A DNA stretch of 64,000 bases from Methanolobus profundi (GCF_900114835.1 NZ_FOUJ01000002.1:266374-330373); one strand, 5' to 3'. Shown: positions 44,388-54,058, counted from the stretch's first letter. Notes: generated by a model not told the origin, from the sequence alone. A program made the numbers and translations.

Positions 44388-45179
44388 TCAGACCACCAAT
44401 CTCTTCTTCATCAGGTTTATCGAAAGTACCAGAAGGATCGCAGTTACCACCAGAACCCATGCAACATCGAAAAGTATGGATGTACTAAGCACTCCGAATG
44501 AAAGCAACCTTATGACATTCACGATATGTGTCAGAGGCAGGAAAGCAATTGCAAAATACTGAATTGGAACAGGAAGTGCGCTGAGCGGGAAGAACGTTCC
44601 ACTGAAAAGGAACATCGGAGTAATGAACAACAGTACCGGATAATTGATGGACATGATATTTGGAGTGACAGCAGTGAAGCACATGCCTATGGCTGCAAAT
44701 AGCAGACCACCTAGGAATGCGAAAGGAATTATCAGAAGTGAATATTTCATGTCGATCAGTCCGAAAAGAGCTATAACCGGGATCATCACAGTGGCGTTTA
44801 TCATGCTCCTTGTGGCACCCCACATAAGTTCACCTGCTATGACATCTTCAATAGTGAGAGGGGTTGCGATTATCGCATCGAATGTCTTCTGATAGTACAT
44901 CCTGACGTAGGAGCTGTAACTGCACTCAAAAAATGAAGCATACATCACTGACACCGCTATCAGTGCAGGTGCTATGAACTTTGCATAAGGGACACCGTCG
45001 ATGCTCTCCACGAACTTCCCGAGACCAAAACCAAGAGCTATCAGGTACAATATGGGTTCAAGGAAAGGAGGAAGGAAGTTCAGTTTTATGTCCTTCATGA
45101 AAACATCCTTGTTCCTCTGCCAGACCTTATAGGATCTGGAACTAACAGAAGGTATCCTGAAGTGATCCACCAGCTTCAT
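44388..45179 (-). CDS. ABC-2 type exporter permease
   Basis: Membrane part of a multidrug-, lipid- or polysaccharide-type ABC exporter. 263 residues with six transmembrane helices and the NodJ/DrrB-like pattern: a cytoplasmic N-terminus ending RNKDVFMKDIKLNFLPPFLE, YQKTFDAIIATPLTIEDVIA after helix 2, and FLFSGTFFPLSALP before the last helices. The start overlaps the ATPase stop by 4 nt (ATGA), so the two are translationally coupled. Confidence 0.9.
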   Translation of the reverse strand: MKLVDHFRIPSVSSRSYKVWQRNKDVFMKDIKLNFLPPFLEPILYLIALGFGLGKFVESIDGVPYAKFIAPALIAVSVMYASFFECSYSSYVRMYYQKTFDAIIATPLTIEDVIAGELMWGATRSMINATVMIPVIALFGLIDMKYSLLIIPFAFLGGLLFAAIGMCFTAVTPNIMSINYPVLLFITPMFLFSGTFFPLSALPVPIQYFAIAFLPLTHIVNVIRLLSFGVLSTSILFDVAWVLVVTAILLVLSINLMKKRLVV

Positions 45180-46084
45180 TCTCTCAGACTCCTTCCGGTC
45201 AGTTTCAGGAATACGTCCTCAAGGGTTGCCGGTCTTGCACTTATCTTCGTAAGGGAACATTCCATGAGCAGATACTCGGAAAGTTCCATGGCATTGTCAG
45301 GATAGATATGTACCATATCTCCGATTATCTCGTAGTTGGCATCCCTTTCCCGCAGACATTCCAGAAGTTGCGGGTTATTCTCTGCCTCTATGATATTCGA
45401 ACCAATGAACTCCTCTATCACACCAGCAGGACTTCCTTCGACCAGGATCTTACCATTGTCCATCACCACCAGCCTGTCACAGAGTTTCTCCACCTCATCA
45501 AGATAATGTGAGGTCAGGACTATGGTCACACCCTGCTTTTTAAGACTTCGAAGCTTTTCCCATATAAGATGACGTGCCTGCGGGTCGAGTCCAACTGTTG
45601 GTTCATCGAGTATCAGAAGACGTGGACGATTTATCAGCGCCCTTGCAAGAACAAGTCTGCGTTTCATTCCACCGGACAGGCTCTCTGTCATCACATCCTT
45701 CTTCTCCTGAAGATGAACAAAATCCAGTAATTCCTCTACTCTTCTTTCAGCCTCATCCTTCGGAATATCGAAGTACCGTGAATATACAAGTAGATTCTCA
45801 TAGACAGTGAAATCACCATCAAGATTGTTCTCCTGTGGAACTACACCCATCTGGGATTTTATCTCCCGCTGCCTGCTGGCTACATCCATGCCCAATACAT
45901 CAAGACTACCGCCTGATACCGGAGAAACGCATTGTATCATCCGCATGGTAGTTGTCTTACCTGCCCCGTTGGGACCAAGAAAACCGAACACTTCACCTTC
46001 ATCAATGCTGAAGCTTATGTTGTTGACCGCCAGCAGGGATTTGAATGACTTCTGCAGGTCCTTTGCTACAATTATTGGAACTAT
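45176..46084 (-). CDS. ABC-2 exporter ATPase with a probable AUA start codon
   Basis: DrrA/NodI-type ATPase. Seen: GEVFGFLGPNGAGKTTTMRM (Walker A), LSGGMKRRLVLARALINRPR (signature), LLILDEPTVGLDPQ (Walker B), TSHYLDEVEKL. The first GTG in frame (45991) would give MFGFLGPNG and lose the two N-terminal strands and the A-loop. Homology runs about 30 codons further up: IVPIIVAKDLQKSF then KSLLAVNNISFSIDEGE. No ATG, GTG or TTG occurs there, and an in-frame TAA lies four codons above the ATA at 46084. AAAGGTGG is 6 nt before that ATA, the ideal distance, so I place the start there (302 residues). A sequencing error is the main alternative. Confidence 0.82.
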   Translation of the reverse strand: MVPIIVAKDLQKSFKSLLAVNNISFSIDEGEVFGFLGPNGAGKTTTMRMIQCVSPVSGGSLDVLGMDVASRQREIKSQMGVVPQENNLDGDFTVYENLLVYSRYFDIPKDEAERRVEELLDFVHLQEKKDVMTESLSGGMKRRLVLARALINRPRLLILDEPTVGLDPQARHLIWEKLRSLKKQGVTIVLTSHYLDEVEKLCDRLVVMDNGKILVEGSPAGVIEEFIGSNIIEAENNPQLLECLRERDANYEIIGDMVHIYPDNAMELSEYLLMECSLTKISARPATLEDVFLKLTGRSLRE

Positions 46085-46215
46085 TAGAGACCACCTTTAA
46101 GAAAGTTGGAAAGACTTGGTATTAATGATTACGACTGGGACTGGGTTTTGTGCATTGTATGCAAACAGTATTTTAACAATGAAAGATATAGAGCTATATT
46201 ACGGGAGTATCAAAG

Positions 46216-46623
46216 ATGACCGAAGTAAAGGATCTGATAACAACAGCAAAAGAGAAGGGTTCTTTTCCAACCCTTATGAAAGCGGCAGAGAAGCTCAAGC
46301 TCGTCAACAAATACAGCAACGAAGGTCCGTTCACCATCTTTGCACCGGTGGAGTCGGCTTTTGAGCCTATACCTGACGAGGTCATCGATGAATCATTTGA
46401 TGACCATGGCTACCTTCTGGGAATAATCAATTATCACATCGTTGAAGGAAAATACACCACAAAAGAACTTGCCGAGCTCACAGAACTTGAGACGATCAGC
46501 GGTAACAAACTAAAGATTGCTGTGAAGAATGGGATCAAGGTCGATACTGCAAATATCATTGAAGCTGATATTGAATGTAGCAATGGAATCATCCATGCTA
46601 TTGATGAGATATTGATCCCGTAA
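46216..46623 (+). CDS. Single FAS1 (fasciclin) domain protein
   Basis: 135 residues, one FAS1 domain: DLITTAKEKGSFPTLMKAAE at the start, the H1 box GPFTIFAPVESAFEPIPDEV near 36-56, a central YH motif (IINYHIVEGKYT) and the H2 box NIIEADIECSNGIIHAIDEIL near 112-132. FAS1 domains mediate adhesion. No signal peptide is visible, so export, if any, uses another route. It is divergent from the ABC exporter and convergent with the large surface-protein gene. Confidence 0.9.
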   Translation: MTEVKDLITTAKEKGSFPTLMKAAEKLKLVNKYSNEGPFTIFAPVESAFEPIPDEVIDESFDDHGYLLGIINYHIVEGKYTTKELAELTELETISGNKLKIAVKNGIKVDTANIIEADIECSNGIIHAIDEILIP

Positions 46624-46701
46624 CCACAACACAATACAGAACATACACAATATTCAAAGAATAAGTAGAACGGATAATATTGTGTTGACCCTTTTTTGAT
46701 C

Positions 46702-46739
46702 AAAAAATAAAAAAGAAATGAAGGTTTTAAACCTTCATT
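46702..46739 (-). terminator. Terminator overlapping the stop of the surface-protein gene
   Basis: AATGAAGG and CCTTCATT arms with a TTTAAAA loop (near-palindrome), then TTTCTTTTTTATTTTTTG on the minus strand. The hairpin includes the stop codon. Confidence 0.7.
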
Positions 46740-49700
46740 CATTCCTGTTCTTTGGACGCAACAAAGCTGCTACCAGAGAAACACCAAGAATTCCGAATAT
46801 CATTTCAAATCCTGGTGTGTCAGGTGTTTCTTCTTCCACAGGCATTTCATCAGTATCATCTGCCATCTCACCTGTACCTGTCGTACTATCCTCTGAGGTT
46901 ACATAGGTCTCTTCGCTGTCCGAACGGGTGCTTATTGCAAATGTAGAGAATCCCGGTGTCTTAGCAACATAGTACACGTATTCACCATCATCATCTGAAA
47001 CAGATGTCTCAAGCTGCTCCCAGGCGCTTCCTGCATAGTGAGAAAGTACGACATCGTCTGTTGATATTCCATTCTGCTCAAGCCATGTCTTCTCTACCTT
47101 GAAGGTAATGGTGGCTCCTGCAATGTTCTCAGCATCGATATCACTTACTTCGATGTTCAGGTAACTGTGAACCTTGCCCGGTGCAGCGCCCGGAATATTG
47201 TCAGGCTTTGAGTCAAGTTTCTGTACGGATACGGATATCTTTGCAACTTCCACATCGGACTCCACTTCAACTCCTGTAACCTCTGTCTTTGTCAGCTCCA
47301 CAGAGATGACCTTCACAGGTTCGCCAAGTATCTTGCCGGTAGATTCCTGAGTTACGATCTTAGCTCCCTCATAAGTGCTTCTGGCATTATTGAGGATCTC
47401 CCGGGTCACAGATGAACCACCGTCAGAACTGCTTCCTGGATCGGAGCTTGGTGCTGAAGGACCGGTGTATGAAAGACTTGTGTTGGTGACCGCGTTACTT
47501 GCATTATCCGTTGCGATAACTGTCACGGTATTTGCTCCATAAGCTGCGGATATGGTTCCGTTCCATATGTCACTGCCCTGATCCACAAGAGATGTTCCGG
47601 CTGCAGTAACGCTCTTTATGCCGCTTCCACTGTCAGATACATTCACAGTGACCTCGATACTTTCGCCATATGATGTCGGTGTCTCGGTGCTAAGTGTCAG
47701 ATTATTGAATACAGGGTCGGTGTTGTCAATTATCACTTCAAAAGTTGCTGATGCACTGTTATTGACATTACCTGCCTGATCCGTTGCTGTCACATTGAGC
47801 AGATATGTACCATCGGCTCCTGCGATCACAACACTGTCATTCACCCAGTAGTCGGTGGATGAGACACGATCCAGTATCACAGAGCTATATGCACTTATGC
47901 TGCTCACATTATCGACCGACATGGCAGTGGAAACACCTGAAAGACTGCCGTCAGAGACTGTTGCATTGAGTGTCAGGACAGAGCCATTGTTAACTGCTGT
48001 ATAACCTGTCGGATATTCGGTCTGAGCAGCGGAGATCAATGGTTCGGTGTTGTCTATCTTGATAGTAAGGTTCACCGAGTCATTCACATTGCTTGCATTG
48101 TCATAGGCCACTACAGTAAGGTTCAGCGTTCCCTCTGCAGATGCTGCAATTATGAGCGAGTCATTGAACCAGTAGTTACCTCCTGCATGTTCAAGGATCG
48201 CCAGTGATGAAGCATTCACAAGAGAAACATTGACAGTAGCATTATTGACACCTGTTCCGGAATCGATTATAGTAGCATTGAGGTCAAGGGTGTCACCATC
48301 CATGAACCACTGGGAACCCGTAGGGGAAACCGGAGTTACAGTTGGTCCTACATTGTCGATAACAACTGATATGGAACCACTGGAGTTCATATTGGTTGCG
48401 TTATCGGATGCCCTTACTGGCAGGATGACCGTTCCTGAACTCGAATTGTTAACGATAACAGAGAGTGTATAGTCATCGCCACCTGCTGCAGTGAAGGATT
48501 CCCAGGAAAGGGAACTGTTAAGACCCGATGCATTGACCTCTACAGAAGAAGCATTGATACCGGAGAGGACATCGGTAACAGTTACGTTCAGTACAACAGT
48601 ACCGCCATCACTGACGGCATTCATGCCAGCCTGATAAACAGCTTCAGTATTGGTGAACACTGGAGCAGTGTTGTCTACTTTCACTGAAAGATTGACACTG
48701 GTATTCACATTACTGAGATTGTCAGAGGAACTGACAGTGAGGTTGATAGTCCCTTCGTTTGATGTCAAGATCGTAAGTGAGCTGTTGGTCCAGTAATCAC
48801 CAACGGAATTGGTCAGGATCGCAGTACTGGTGGCTGAAGCATCAGAGGTATCCACAGTTACACTACCCATTCCGGCAGAGCCAACATCGGTACTGGATAC
48901 GTTGATGTCAAGGGTAGAGCCATTGATAAGCCAACTGGTACCATCAGGAGAGATACCAGTAACCAGTGGTGCGGAATTATCAAGGACCACTGAAATGCTC
49001 TGACTGGTATTGACATTGGTGGCATTGTCAGAGACACTTACCGGCAGAAGAACAGTTCCGGTGCTGGAATTGTCAACGAGAACAGATAATGTGAAGTTGT
49101 CACCACCTGCTGAACTGAGTGTTTCCCACGTTAGGGAACTGTTAAGACCGGAGACATTGACCTGCACTGAAGAGGAATTGATACCTGAAAGGGTTTCAGT
49201 TGCACTGAGGTTCAAAAGAACTGTGCCACCACTGTTTACTACGGAATAACCGGACGGATAAGAAGCAACTGCATTGCTCACTATAGGAGCGGTGTTGTCG
49301 ATCTTAATTGTAAGGTTCACCGAGCTGTTCAGGTTGCTTGCGTTGTCATAGGCCAGCACAGGAAGACCAATAGTTCCTTCGGAAGATGCAACGATCGTAA
49401 GTGAACTATTGACCCAGCTGTCACCTGCAATGTTGTCAAGTATTGCAAATGTCGAGGCATTCACAGCAGAGACATTCACAGTAGCATTCTTTACACCTGA
49501 TGTTAGATCGTTAATGGTGGCGTTCAGGTCAAGTGTATCACCATCCCTGAACCATTGGGAGCCTATTGGGGAAACTGCGACCACGGATGGACCGTCATTG
49601 TCGATGACAACTGATATGGAACCACTGGAGTTCATATTGGTTGCGTTATCGGATGCCCTTACTGGTAGGATGACTGTCCCTGAACTTGAATTGTTAACGA

Positions 49701-51966
49701 TAACAGAGAGTGTGTAGTCATCACCACCTGCTGCAGTGAAAGATTCCCAATCAAGTGAACTGTTAAGACCGGAAGCATTGACCTCTAAAGAAGAAGCATT
49801 GATGCCGGAGAGGACATCGGTCACAGTTACGTTCAGTACAACAGTACCGCCATCACTGACAGCATTCATACCAGCCTGATAAACAGCTTCGGTATTGGTG
49901 AATACTGGAGCAGTATTGTCTACCTGCACTGAAAGATTGACACTGGTATTCACATTACTGAGATTATCAGAGGAACTGACAGTGAGGTTGATAGTTCCTT
50001 CGTTTGATGTCAAGATCGTAAGTGAGCTGTTGGTCCAGTAATCACCAACGGAATTGGTCAGGATCGCAGTACTGGTGGCTGAAGCATCAGAGGTATCCAC
50101 AGTCACACTGCCCATTCCAGCAGAACCGACATCGGTACTGGATACGTTGATGTCAAGGGTAGAGCCATTGATAAGCCAGCCGGTACCATCAGGAGAGATA
50201 CCGATGACCAGTGGTGCGGAATTATCAAGGACCACTGAGATTGTCTGGCTGGTGTTGACATTGGTAGCATTGTCAGAGACACTTACCGGCACAAGAACAG
50301 TTCCGGTGCTGGAATTGTCAACGATAACAGATAATGTGAAGTTGTCACCACCTGCTGAGCTGAGTGTTTCCCATGTGAGGGAACTGTTAAGACCGGAGAC
50401 ATTGACCTGCACCGAAGAAGCGTTCAAACCAGATGTTGCATCGGTTGCTGTGAGGTTCAAAAGAACTGTACCACCACTGTTAACTGCGGAATAACCGGAT
50501 GGATAAGAGACGACTGCATTGTTCACTACCGGAGCGGTGTTGTCAACATTCAATGTCAGATTTACACTATTATTAGTATTGCTTGCATTGTCTACGGCAG
50601 TTACCACCAGATCAATGTTTCCTTCTGAAGGAGCAGCAACGGTAAGTGAACTGTTGGTCCAGTAGTCACCGGCAGAATTGGTAAGTATAGCTGTTGCACT
50701 TGCATTGACAGATGACACATCAACTGTCACACTGCTTATGTTACTTGCATTTGAACCGCCGAGGTCAACCGCACTGACATTCAAAGTTATCGCAGAACCG
50801 TTGTTGACCCATGGGTCCGAGATAACCGGGGATATTGCAGTAACAGCAGGTGCCACATTGTCCACCCATACATTGAAACTGACACTGTTGTTCACATTGC
50901 TCACGTTATCTGTGGCCGTAACAGGCACAGCAACGGAACCCTGTGTACTGGTACCTATAATAATCGTATCATTTATCCAGTATCCGCCAGATGATGATAG
51001 GGATACCGAACCTAAAGAGTCATTCACATTGCTTCCATCGACAGAGACAGAGAGAATACCAGAGCCTGAGCCATCATCTACAGTGGCGTTCAAAGTGATA
51101 GTTGTCCCATTGTTGACCCATGAAGGAGTATCTCCGAATGTGTTCAACGTGACCGTTGGTTCGGTGTTATCTACCCAGACAGTAAAATTGACACTGTTGT
51201 TCACATGGGATACATTATCATATGAAGTGATAGGCAGGTCATGCTGACCATCGGCAGCATTTACCATGAATGAACTGTTGATCCAGTAATTGGAGAATAG
51301 GTCAAGGTTGATCACTCCGGCACTTGCATTAACAGAAGTGATGTCAACAGTTGCATTCTTGACACCTGAGGCTGAATCGGTAATTGATGCATTGAAATAA
51401 AGAGTTGTACCGTTCTTTACCCACGTCTGAGGAGATTGTGTGTAATTCACGGCAGTTACTGATGGTTCACCCTCGATGGTCAGATAGATAGTTACATCGG
51501 ATGGTGTTGCACTTGTATTAAGATTGAAGGAATAGGTCGTGTTGGTAAGGGAACCCCACGTGTATGTAAGGTTCGCACCATGTAAGTTCATGGAAAAATC
51601 AATTCCTGCAGGAACTATTATGTTGCTCCCGTTAGAGATCGTCAATACGTTGCCACTGAAAGACACATTATCAGCAGAGACGTTCTCAAAACCTGTAAGA
51701 TCATAATTGGAGGCACTTGAATTATCAAAAGTTATGCCTGTTGGGAAAGTTAGATTCAATGATGTGATAGACACACTGTCATTTGCAGTGAAGTTCAAAG
51801 ACGAGTTTATCGAATGTTCTGTTATGTTCGAACCATAGTCTGTCTTTACACCATTCCCGGAAATGGCTATAGCACCACTTGCCGAGATAACTGAAAATAA
51901 AACAATAATTAGAACTATTCCTAATAGTAAGAACAGTTTATTGCGCTTAGCTTGCTCTTTTATCAA
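46735..51966 (-). CDS. Giant Ig-repeat surface protein with PGF-CTERM sorting signal
   Basis: Predicted S-layer-associated exoprotein of 1743 residues. I chose TTG 51966, with GGAGAGGG 5 nt upstream; the frame opens at TTG 51984. Order: signal helix (LFLLLGIVLIIVLFSVISAS), a short first domain, then about a dozen Ig/cadherin-like modules of 100 residues each, each closed by a (V/I/L)DN-x-xP boundary (VDNTEP, VDNVAP, VDNTAP, LDNSAP, IDNDGP and so on). A PGF-pre-PGF domain covers about 1525-1690. The end is TPGF, a hydrophobic helix and RPKNRNE, the PGF-CTERM signal cut by archaeosortase A. NxS/T sequons are extremely dense. A 1245-bp direct duplication lies inside (48045-50534). Confidence 0.93.
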   Translation of the reverse strand: MIKEQAKRNKLFLLLGIVLIIVLFSVISASGAIAISGNGVKTDYGSNITEHSINSSLNFTANDSVSITSLNLTFPTGITFDNSSASNYDLTGFENVSADNVSFSGNVLTISNGSNIIVPAGIDFSMNLHGANLTYTWGSLTNTTYSFNLNTSATPSDVTIYLTIEGEPSVTAVNYTQSPQTWVKNGTTLYFNASITDSASGVKNATVDITSVNASAGVINLDLFSNYWINSSFMVNAADGQHDLPITSYDNVSHVNNSVNFTVWVDNTEPTVTLNTFGDTPSWVNNGTTITLNATVDDGSGSGILSVSVDGSNVNDSLGSVSLSSSGGYWINDTIIIGTSTQGSVAVPVTATDNVSNVNNSVSFNVWVDNVAPAVTAISPVISDPWVNNGSAITLNVSAVDLGGSNASNISSVTVDVSSVNASATAILTNSAGDYWTNSSLTVAAPSEGNIDLVVTAVDNASNTNNSVNLTLNVDNTAPVVNNAVVSYPSGYSAVNSGGTVLLNLTATDATSGLNASSVQVNVSGLNSSLTWETLSSAGGDNFTLSVIVDNSSTGTVLVPVSVSDNATNVNTSQTISVVLDNSAPLVIGISPDGTGWLINGSTLDINVSSTDVGSAGMGSVTVDTSDASATSTAILTNSVGDYWTNSSLTILTSNEGTINLTVSSSDNLSNVNTSVNLSVQVDNTAPVFTNTEAVYQAGMNAVSDGGTVVLNVTVTDVLSGINASSLEVNASGLNSSLDWESFTAAGGDDYTLSVIVNNSSSGTVILPVRASDNATNMNSSGSISVVIDNDGPSVVAVSPIGSQWFRDGDTLDLNATINDLTSGVKNATVNVSAVNASTFAILDNIAGDSWVNSSLTIVASSEGTIGLPVLAYDNASNLNSSVNLTIKIDNTAPIVSNAVASYPSGYSVVNSGGTVLLNLSATETLSGINSSSVQVNVSGLNSSLTWETLSSAGGDNFTLSVLVDNSSTGTVLLPVSVSDNATNVNTSQSISVVLDNSAPLVTGISPDGTSWLINGSTLDINVSSTDVGSAGMGSVTVDTSDASATSTAILTNSVGDYWTNSSLTILTSNEGTINLTVSSSDNLSNVNTSVNLSVKVDNTAPVFTNTEAVYQAGMNAVSDGGTVVLNVTVTDVLSGINASSVEVNASGLNSSLSWESFTAAGGDDYTLSVIVNNSSSGTVILPVRASDNATNMNSSGSISVVIDNVGPTVTPVSPTGSQWFMDGDTLDLNATIIDSGTGVNNATVNVSLVNASSLAILEHAGGNYWFNDSLIIAASAEGTLNLTVVAYDNASNVNDSVNLTIKIDNTEPLISAAQTEYPTGYTAVNNGSVLTLNATVSDGSLSGVSTAMSVDNVSSISAYSSVILDRVSSTDYWVNDSVVIAGADGTYLLNVTATDQAGNVNNSASATFEVIIDNTDPVFNNLTLSTETPTSYGESIEVTVNVSDSGSGIKSVTAAGTSLVDQGSDIWNGTISAAYGANTVTVIATDNASNAVTNTSLSYTGPSAPSSDPGSSSDGGSSVTREILNNARSTYEGAKIVTQESTGKILGEPVKVISVELTKTEVTGVEVESDVEVAKISVSVQKLDSKPDNIPGAAPGKVHSYLNIEVSDIDAENIAGATITFKVEKTWLEQNGISTDDVVLSHYAGSAWEQLETSVSDDDGEYVYYVAKTPGFSTFAISTRSDSEETYVTSEDSTTGTGEMADDTDEMPVEEETPDTPGFEMIFGILGVSLVAALLRPKNRNE
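48045..50534. repeat. Tandem direct repeat, period 1245 bp, inside the surface-protein gene
   Basis: Two copies (about 48045-49289 and 49290-50534; ends approximate) encode the same block of four Ig modules, 415 codons each. Long stretches are identical, for example 48860-48920 against 50105-50165. Local differences (IDNDGPSVVAVSP against IDNVGPTVTPVSP) show that the copies have begun to diverge. Confidence 0.85.
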
Positions 51967-51984
51967 ATATACCCTCTCCGTCAA

Positions 51985-52203
51985 TTTAAAAAACGTACTT
52001 TATACTCATTACATATTATTGCATAGATTATTACAAATGCTATCCACAAGTGATAGTTTAAGTATCAATAGACTTCTGATACAAATATTTCAACAATTGT
52101 ATATATGATGCATAGTATATGTAAGTTCTTAATTGTTGCACAAATCATGACCATTAGCCATTATTACACCCAAAATAGAAAGATACAAATTGATATGATG
52201 AGA
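51985..52203. other. Spacer between the surface-protein gene and the tRNA-Pro repeats
   Basis: AT-rich; holds the surface-protein promoter. I see no gene. Minus-strand frames reaching into the repeats below arise from the repeats themselves. Confidence 0.5.
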
Positions 52204-52410
52204 AGATCTGCAACCAGATGACGCTTCTGGAGCGCGAGAAGAGGTATGACACTACGTGTAATACCTCATGGATCAAGTGAACAGAGAAGTTGGTGGGACT
52301 GCGGAGATCTGCAACCCAGATGACGCTTCTGGAGCGCGAGAAGAGGTATGACACTACGTGTAATACCTCATGGATCAAGTGAACAGAGAAGTTGGTGGGA
52401 CTGCGGAGAT
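52204..52410. repeat. 102-bp tandem repeat carrying the tRNA-Pro 3' end
   Basis: Two copies (52204-52308 and 52309-52410, period 101-102 with one inserted C). Each ends, on the plus strand, with TGGTGGGACTGCGGAGAT, which is the last 14 bases of tRNA-Pro, the discriminator and CCA; only the right-hand copy belongs to a full tRNA. Each copy also holds a strong hairpin, GAGGTAT...ATACCTC with inner ACAC-TAC-GTGT (52241-52267 and 52343-52369). Confidence 0.88.
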
Positions 52411-52470
52411 TTGAACTCCAGTCGCTAGACCCCCAGCCTAACAGGATGGACCAGGCTACCCTACAGTCCC
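52393..52470 (-). tRNA. tRNA-Pro (anticodon GGG), CCA encoded
   Basis: Minus strand. Acceptor GGGACTG with 3' CAGTCCC, discriminator A and an encoded CCA (52393-52395). Anticodon stem-loop TTAGG-CTGGGGG-TCTAG gives GGG at 34-36 with U33 and G37. T arm GGAG-TTCAAAT-CTCC. Reads CCC and CCU. Unlike tRNA-Arg at 38070, the CCA is in the DNA. Its 3' end is duplicated downstream. Confidence 0.9.
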
Positions 52471-52567
52471 GCAGGATTGTTGTAAAATAGACATTACAGT
52501 ATTTTAGTGTTTCCGAGAACAGGATCTATGTTCTAAAAAAAGGAACAGGGAATATCCCTGTTTTAAT

Positions 52568-53893
52568 TCACAGACGTTTCCTTAGAGCAAAGAATGATAG
52601 ACCAATGCTTGCCAGAGTTACGGTGAGGGAAAGCGGACTTTTTTCTTCAGTTGTTTGAGAAGAGGTTTCATCTTCTGTGACTTCCTCCTCCTGTAGTTCC
52701 GGATCAGTATAGAGGACTATAAGACCATCTTTTTCATTGACCTCATAAGAACGTTCATCTCCTGCAGCTACATAGAGTCCATTGGAACCTGCAATTGAAT
52801 TAAAAGATGAGGAATAATATCCATCGTATGTTTGATTCCATATCTCTTCACCATCTCCATCTATTTTCAGTAATACAGCATCATACCTATCAACTCCGAA
52901 AGAAGCAGTCACTGATCCATCCGGGACCTGACCCACAGCTCCACCTACAATGTAATTGTCATCAGTATCTGACATGATGGAATTAAAAGATGAGTCTGAG
53001 CCTTCAAAGTACCTTTTTTCCCATAAGATAGTACCATTTGAATCTGTTTTTACAATAATCCCATTAAAAAGGGATTCACCGTATAGCTTGCTTTTACCTA
53101 CAGCAATATACTCCCCACCGGAAGTGACAAACACCGATGACAAAACATCTATATCCACATCACCAAAGGTCCTGTTCCATAATTCATCACCATTGGAATC
53201 TACTTTTACCAGCCACCCATCTGTCAGTCTGCTTGAACTATAGGACAACGTGTTTCCAGCCATAATAAAACCCCCATCAGGCGTTTCTTTAACTGACTGG
53301 AAATTATCATAATTGTAAAGTCCACCTAACCCAAAGGTCTTTGACCATTCTTCAACACCTTCAGAATCTGTTTTCAATATCATTGCAAGTGGTGACCATG
53401 CGTTATAGATTCCCACAAGGACAAAACCTTCATCAGAAGTTTGTTGAGCTGAGTAGGCAAAAGAGTACGAACCATCAAAGAAAGTTTTGTTCCATAGTTC
53501 ATCACCATTTTGATCAACTTTGACCATCCATGCAGATACACCAGATGGACTATATGAGAAAGTATTTCCTACTGCAACATAGCCACCATCTTTGACATCT
53601 ATAATTTCAGTAAATTGGTCAGCTTGCTCTCCTCCGAACACTGAACTCCAGATAAGAGTACCATTTGGACCAATATTATACAAAAAAGCGTCATTATCAG
53701 TATTTATAGCACTGATACCCATTGTTCCTGCAACAAGATAGTTTCCTGACCCTGTTATCATAACATTGGATACATAGTTATCATCTTCTTCGTCGAATGT
53801 CATATTCCACTGTTCTTCCAGTGGACCATTTGTCGAAGCACATACTGTCCCGGTTACGAAAGAAAGTAACAGGAGAAATAGAAGTGAACTCAT
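52568..53893 (-). CDS. Exoprotein with beta-propeller-like W..T.GG repeats and C-terminal anchor
   Basis: 441 residues: signal peptide (LLFLLLLSFVTGTVCAS), then about six repeats of 55-60 residues, each with a TxDGGxxxxGN strand pair followed by a (V/L)KxDxxGxxxWxxTF block (for example WLVKVDSNGDELWNRTFGDV). This is a beta-propeller-like fold common in methanogen surface proteins. The end is KSPLSLTVTLASIGLSFFAL then RKRL: one hydrophobic helix and a basic tail, like a sortase-type anchor but without PGF. Function unknown; surface binding is plausible. Confidence 0.82.
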   Translation of the reverse strand: MSSLLFLLLLSFVTGTVCASTNGPLEEQWNMTFDEEDDNYVSNVMITGSGNYLVAGTMGISAINTDNDAFLYNIGPNGTLIWSSVFGGEQADQFTEIIDVKDGGYVAVGNTFSYSPSGVSAWMVKVDQNGDELWNKTFFDGSYSFAYSAQQTSDEGFVLVGIYNAWSPLAMILKTDSEGVEEWSKTFGLGGLYNYDNFQSVKETPDGGFIMAGNTLSYSSSRLTDGWLVKVDSNGDELWNRTFGDVDIDVLSSVFVTSGGEYIAVGKSKLYGESLFNGIIVKTDSNGTILWEKRYFEGSDSSFNSIMSDTDDNYIVGGAVGQVPDGSVTASFGVDRYDAVLLKIDGDGEEIWNQTYDGYYSSSFNSIAGSNGLYVAAGDERSYEVNEKDGLIVLYTDPELQEEEVTEDETSSQTTEEKSPLSLTVTLASIGLSFFALRKRL

Positions 53894-54020
53894 TTTTAAA
53901 ATATATCTAATAATACCACCACGTAAGCAACATGCATTGCAAATAATTTACAGTGGCTGCTAAAAGTTCACGCAGTTAATAAACATTTCTAAATGATCTT
54001 GCATAGTTGCCACTATGTCC

Positions 54021-54058
54021 AAAAAGAAAAAAAAAGATCAACTAGAAAAAGAGAAAAA
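54021..54058 (-). terminator. U-rich terminator after ribB
   Basis: Minus strand carries TTTTTCTCTTTTTC and, 10 nt later, TTTTTTTTTCTTTTT, directly after the ribB stop. No strong hairpin precedes it; in archaea U-runs alone can stop transcription. Confidence 0.5.

Noticed and set aside
45176-45991. Start of the ABC ATPase at GTG 45991
   Set aside because: This would delete the first strands and A-loop of the ATPase fold while the coding homology continues upstream in frame.
48230-50494. Several plus-strand frames across the surface-protein gene, repeated at 1245-bp spacing
   Set aside because: They lie antisense to the long Ig-repeat protein and recur only because the gene has a tandem duplication.
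52154-52378. 74-codon minus-strand frame with an internal protein repeat
   Set aside because: It arises only from the 102-bp DNA repeat at tRNA-Pro, has no ribosome binding site, and runs through the tRNA 3' end copy.
52204-52410. CRISPR array or integrated element
   Set aside because: Only two units without variable spacers, and no integrase or phage gene nearby; tandem duplication explains it.
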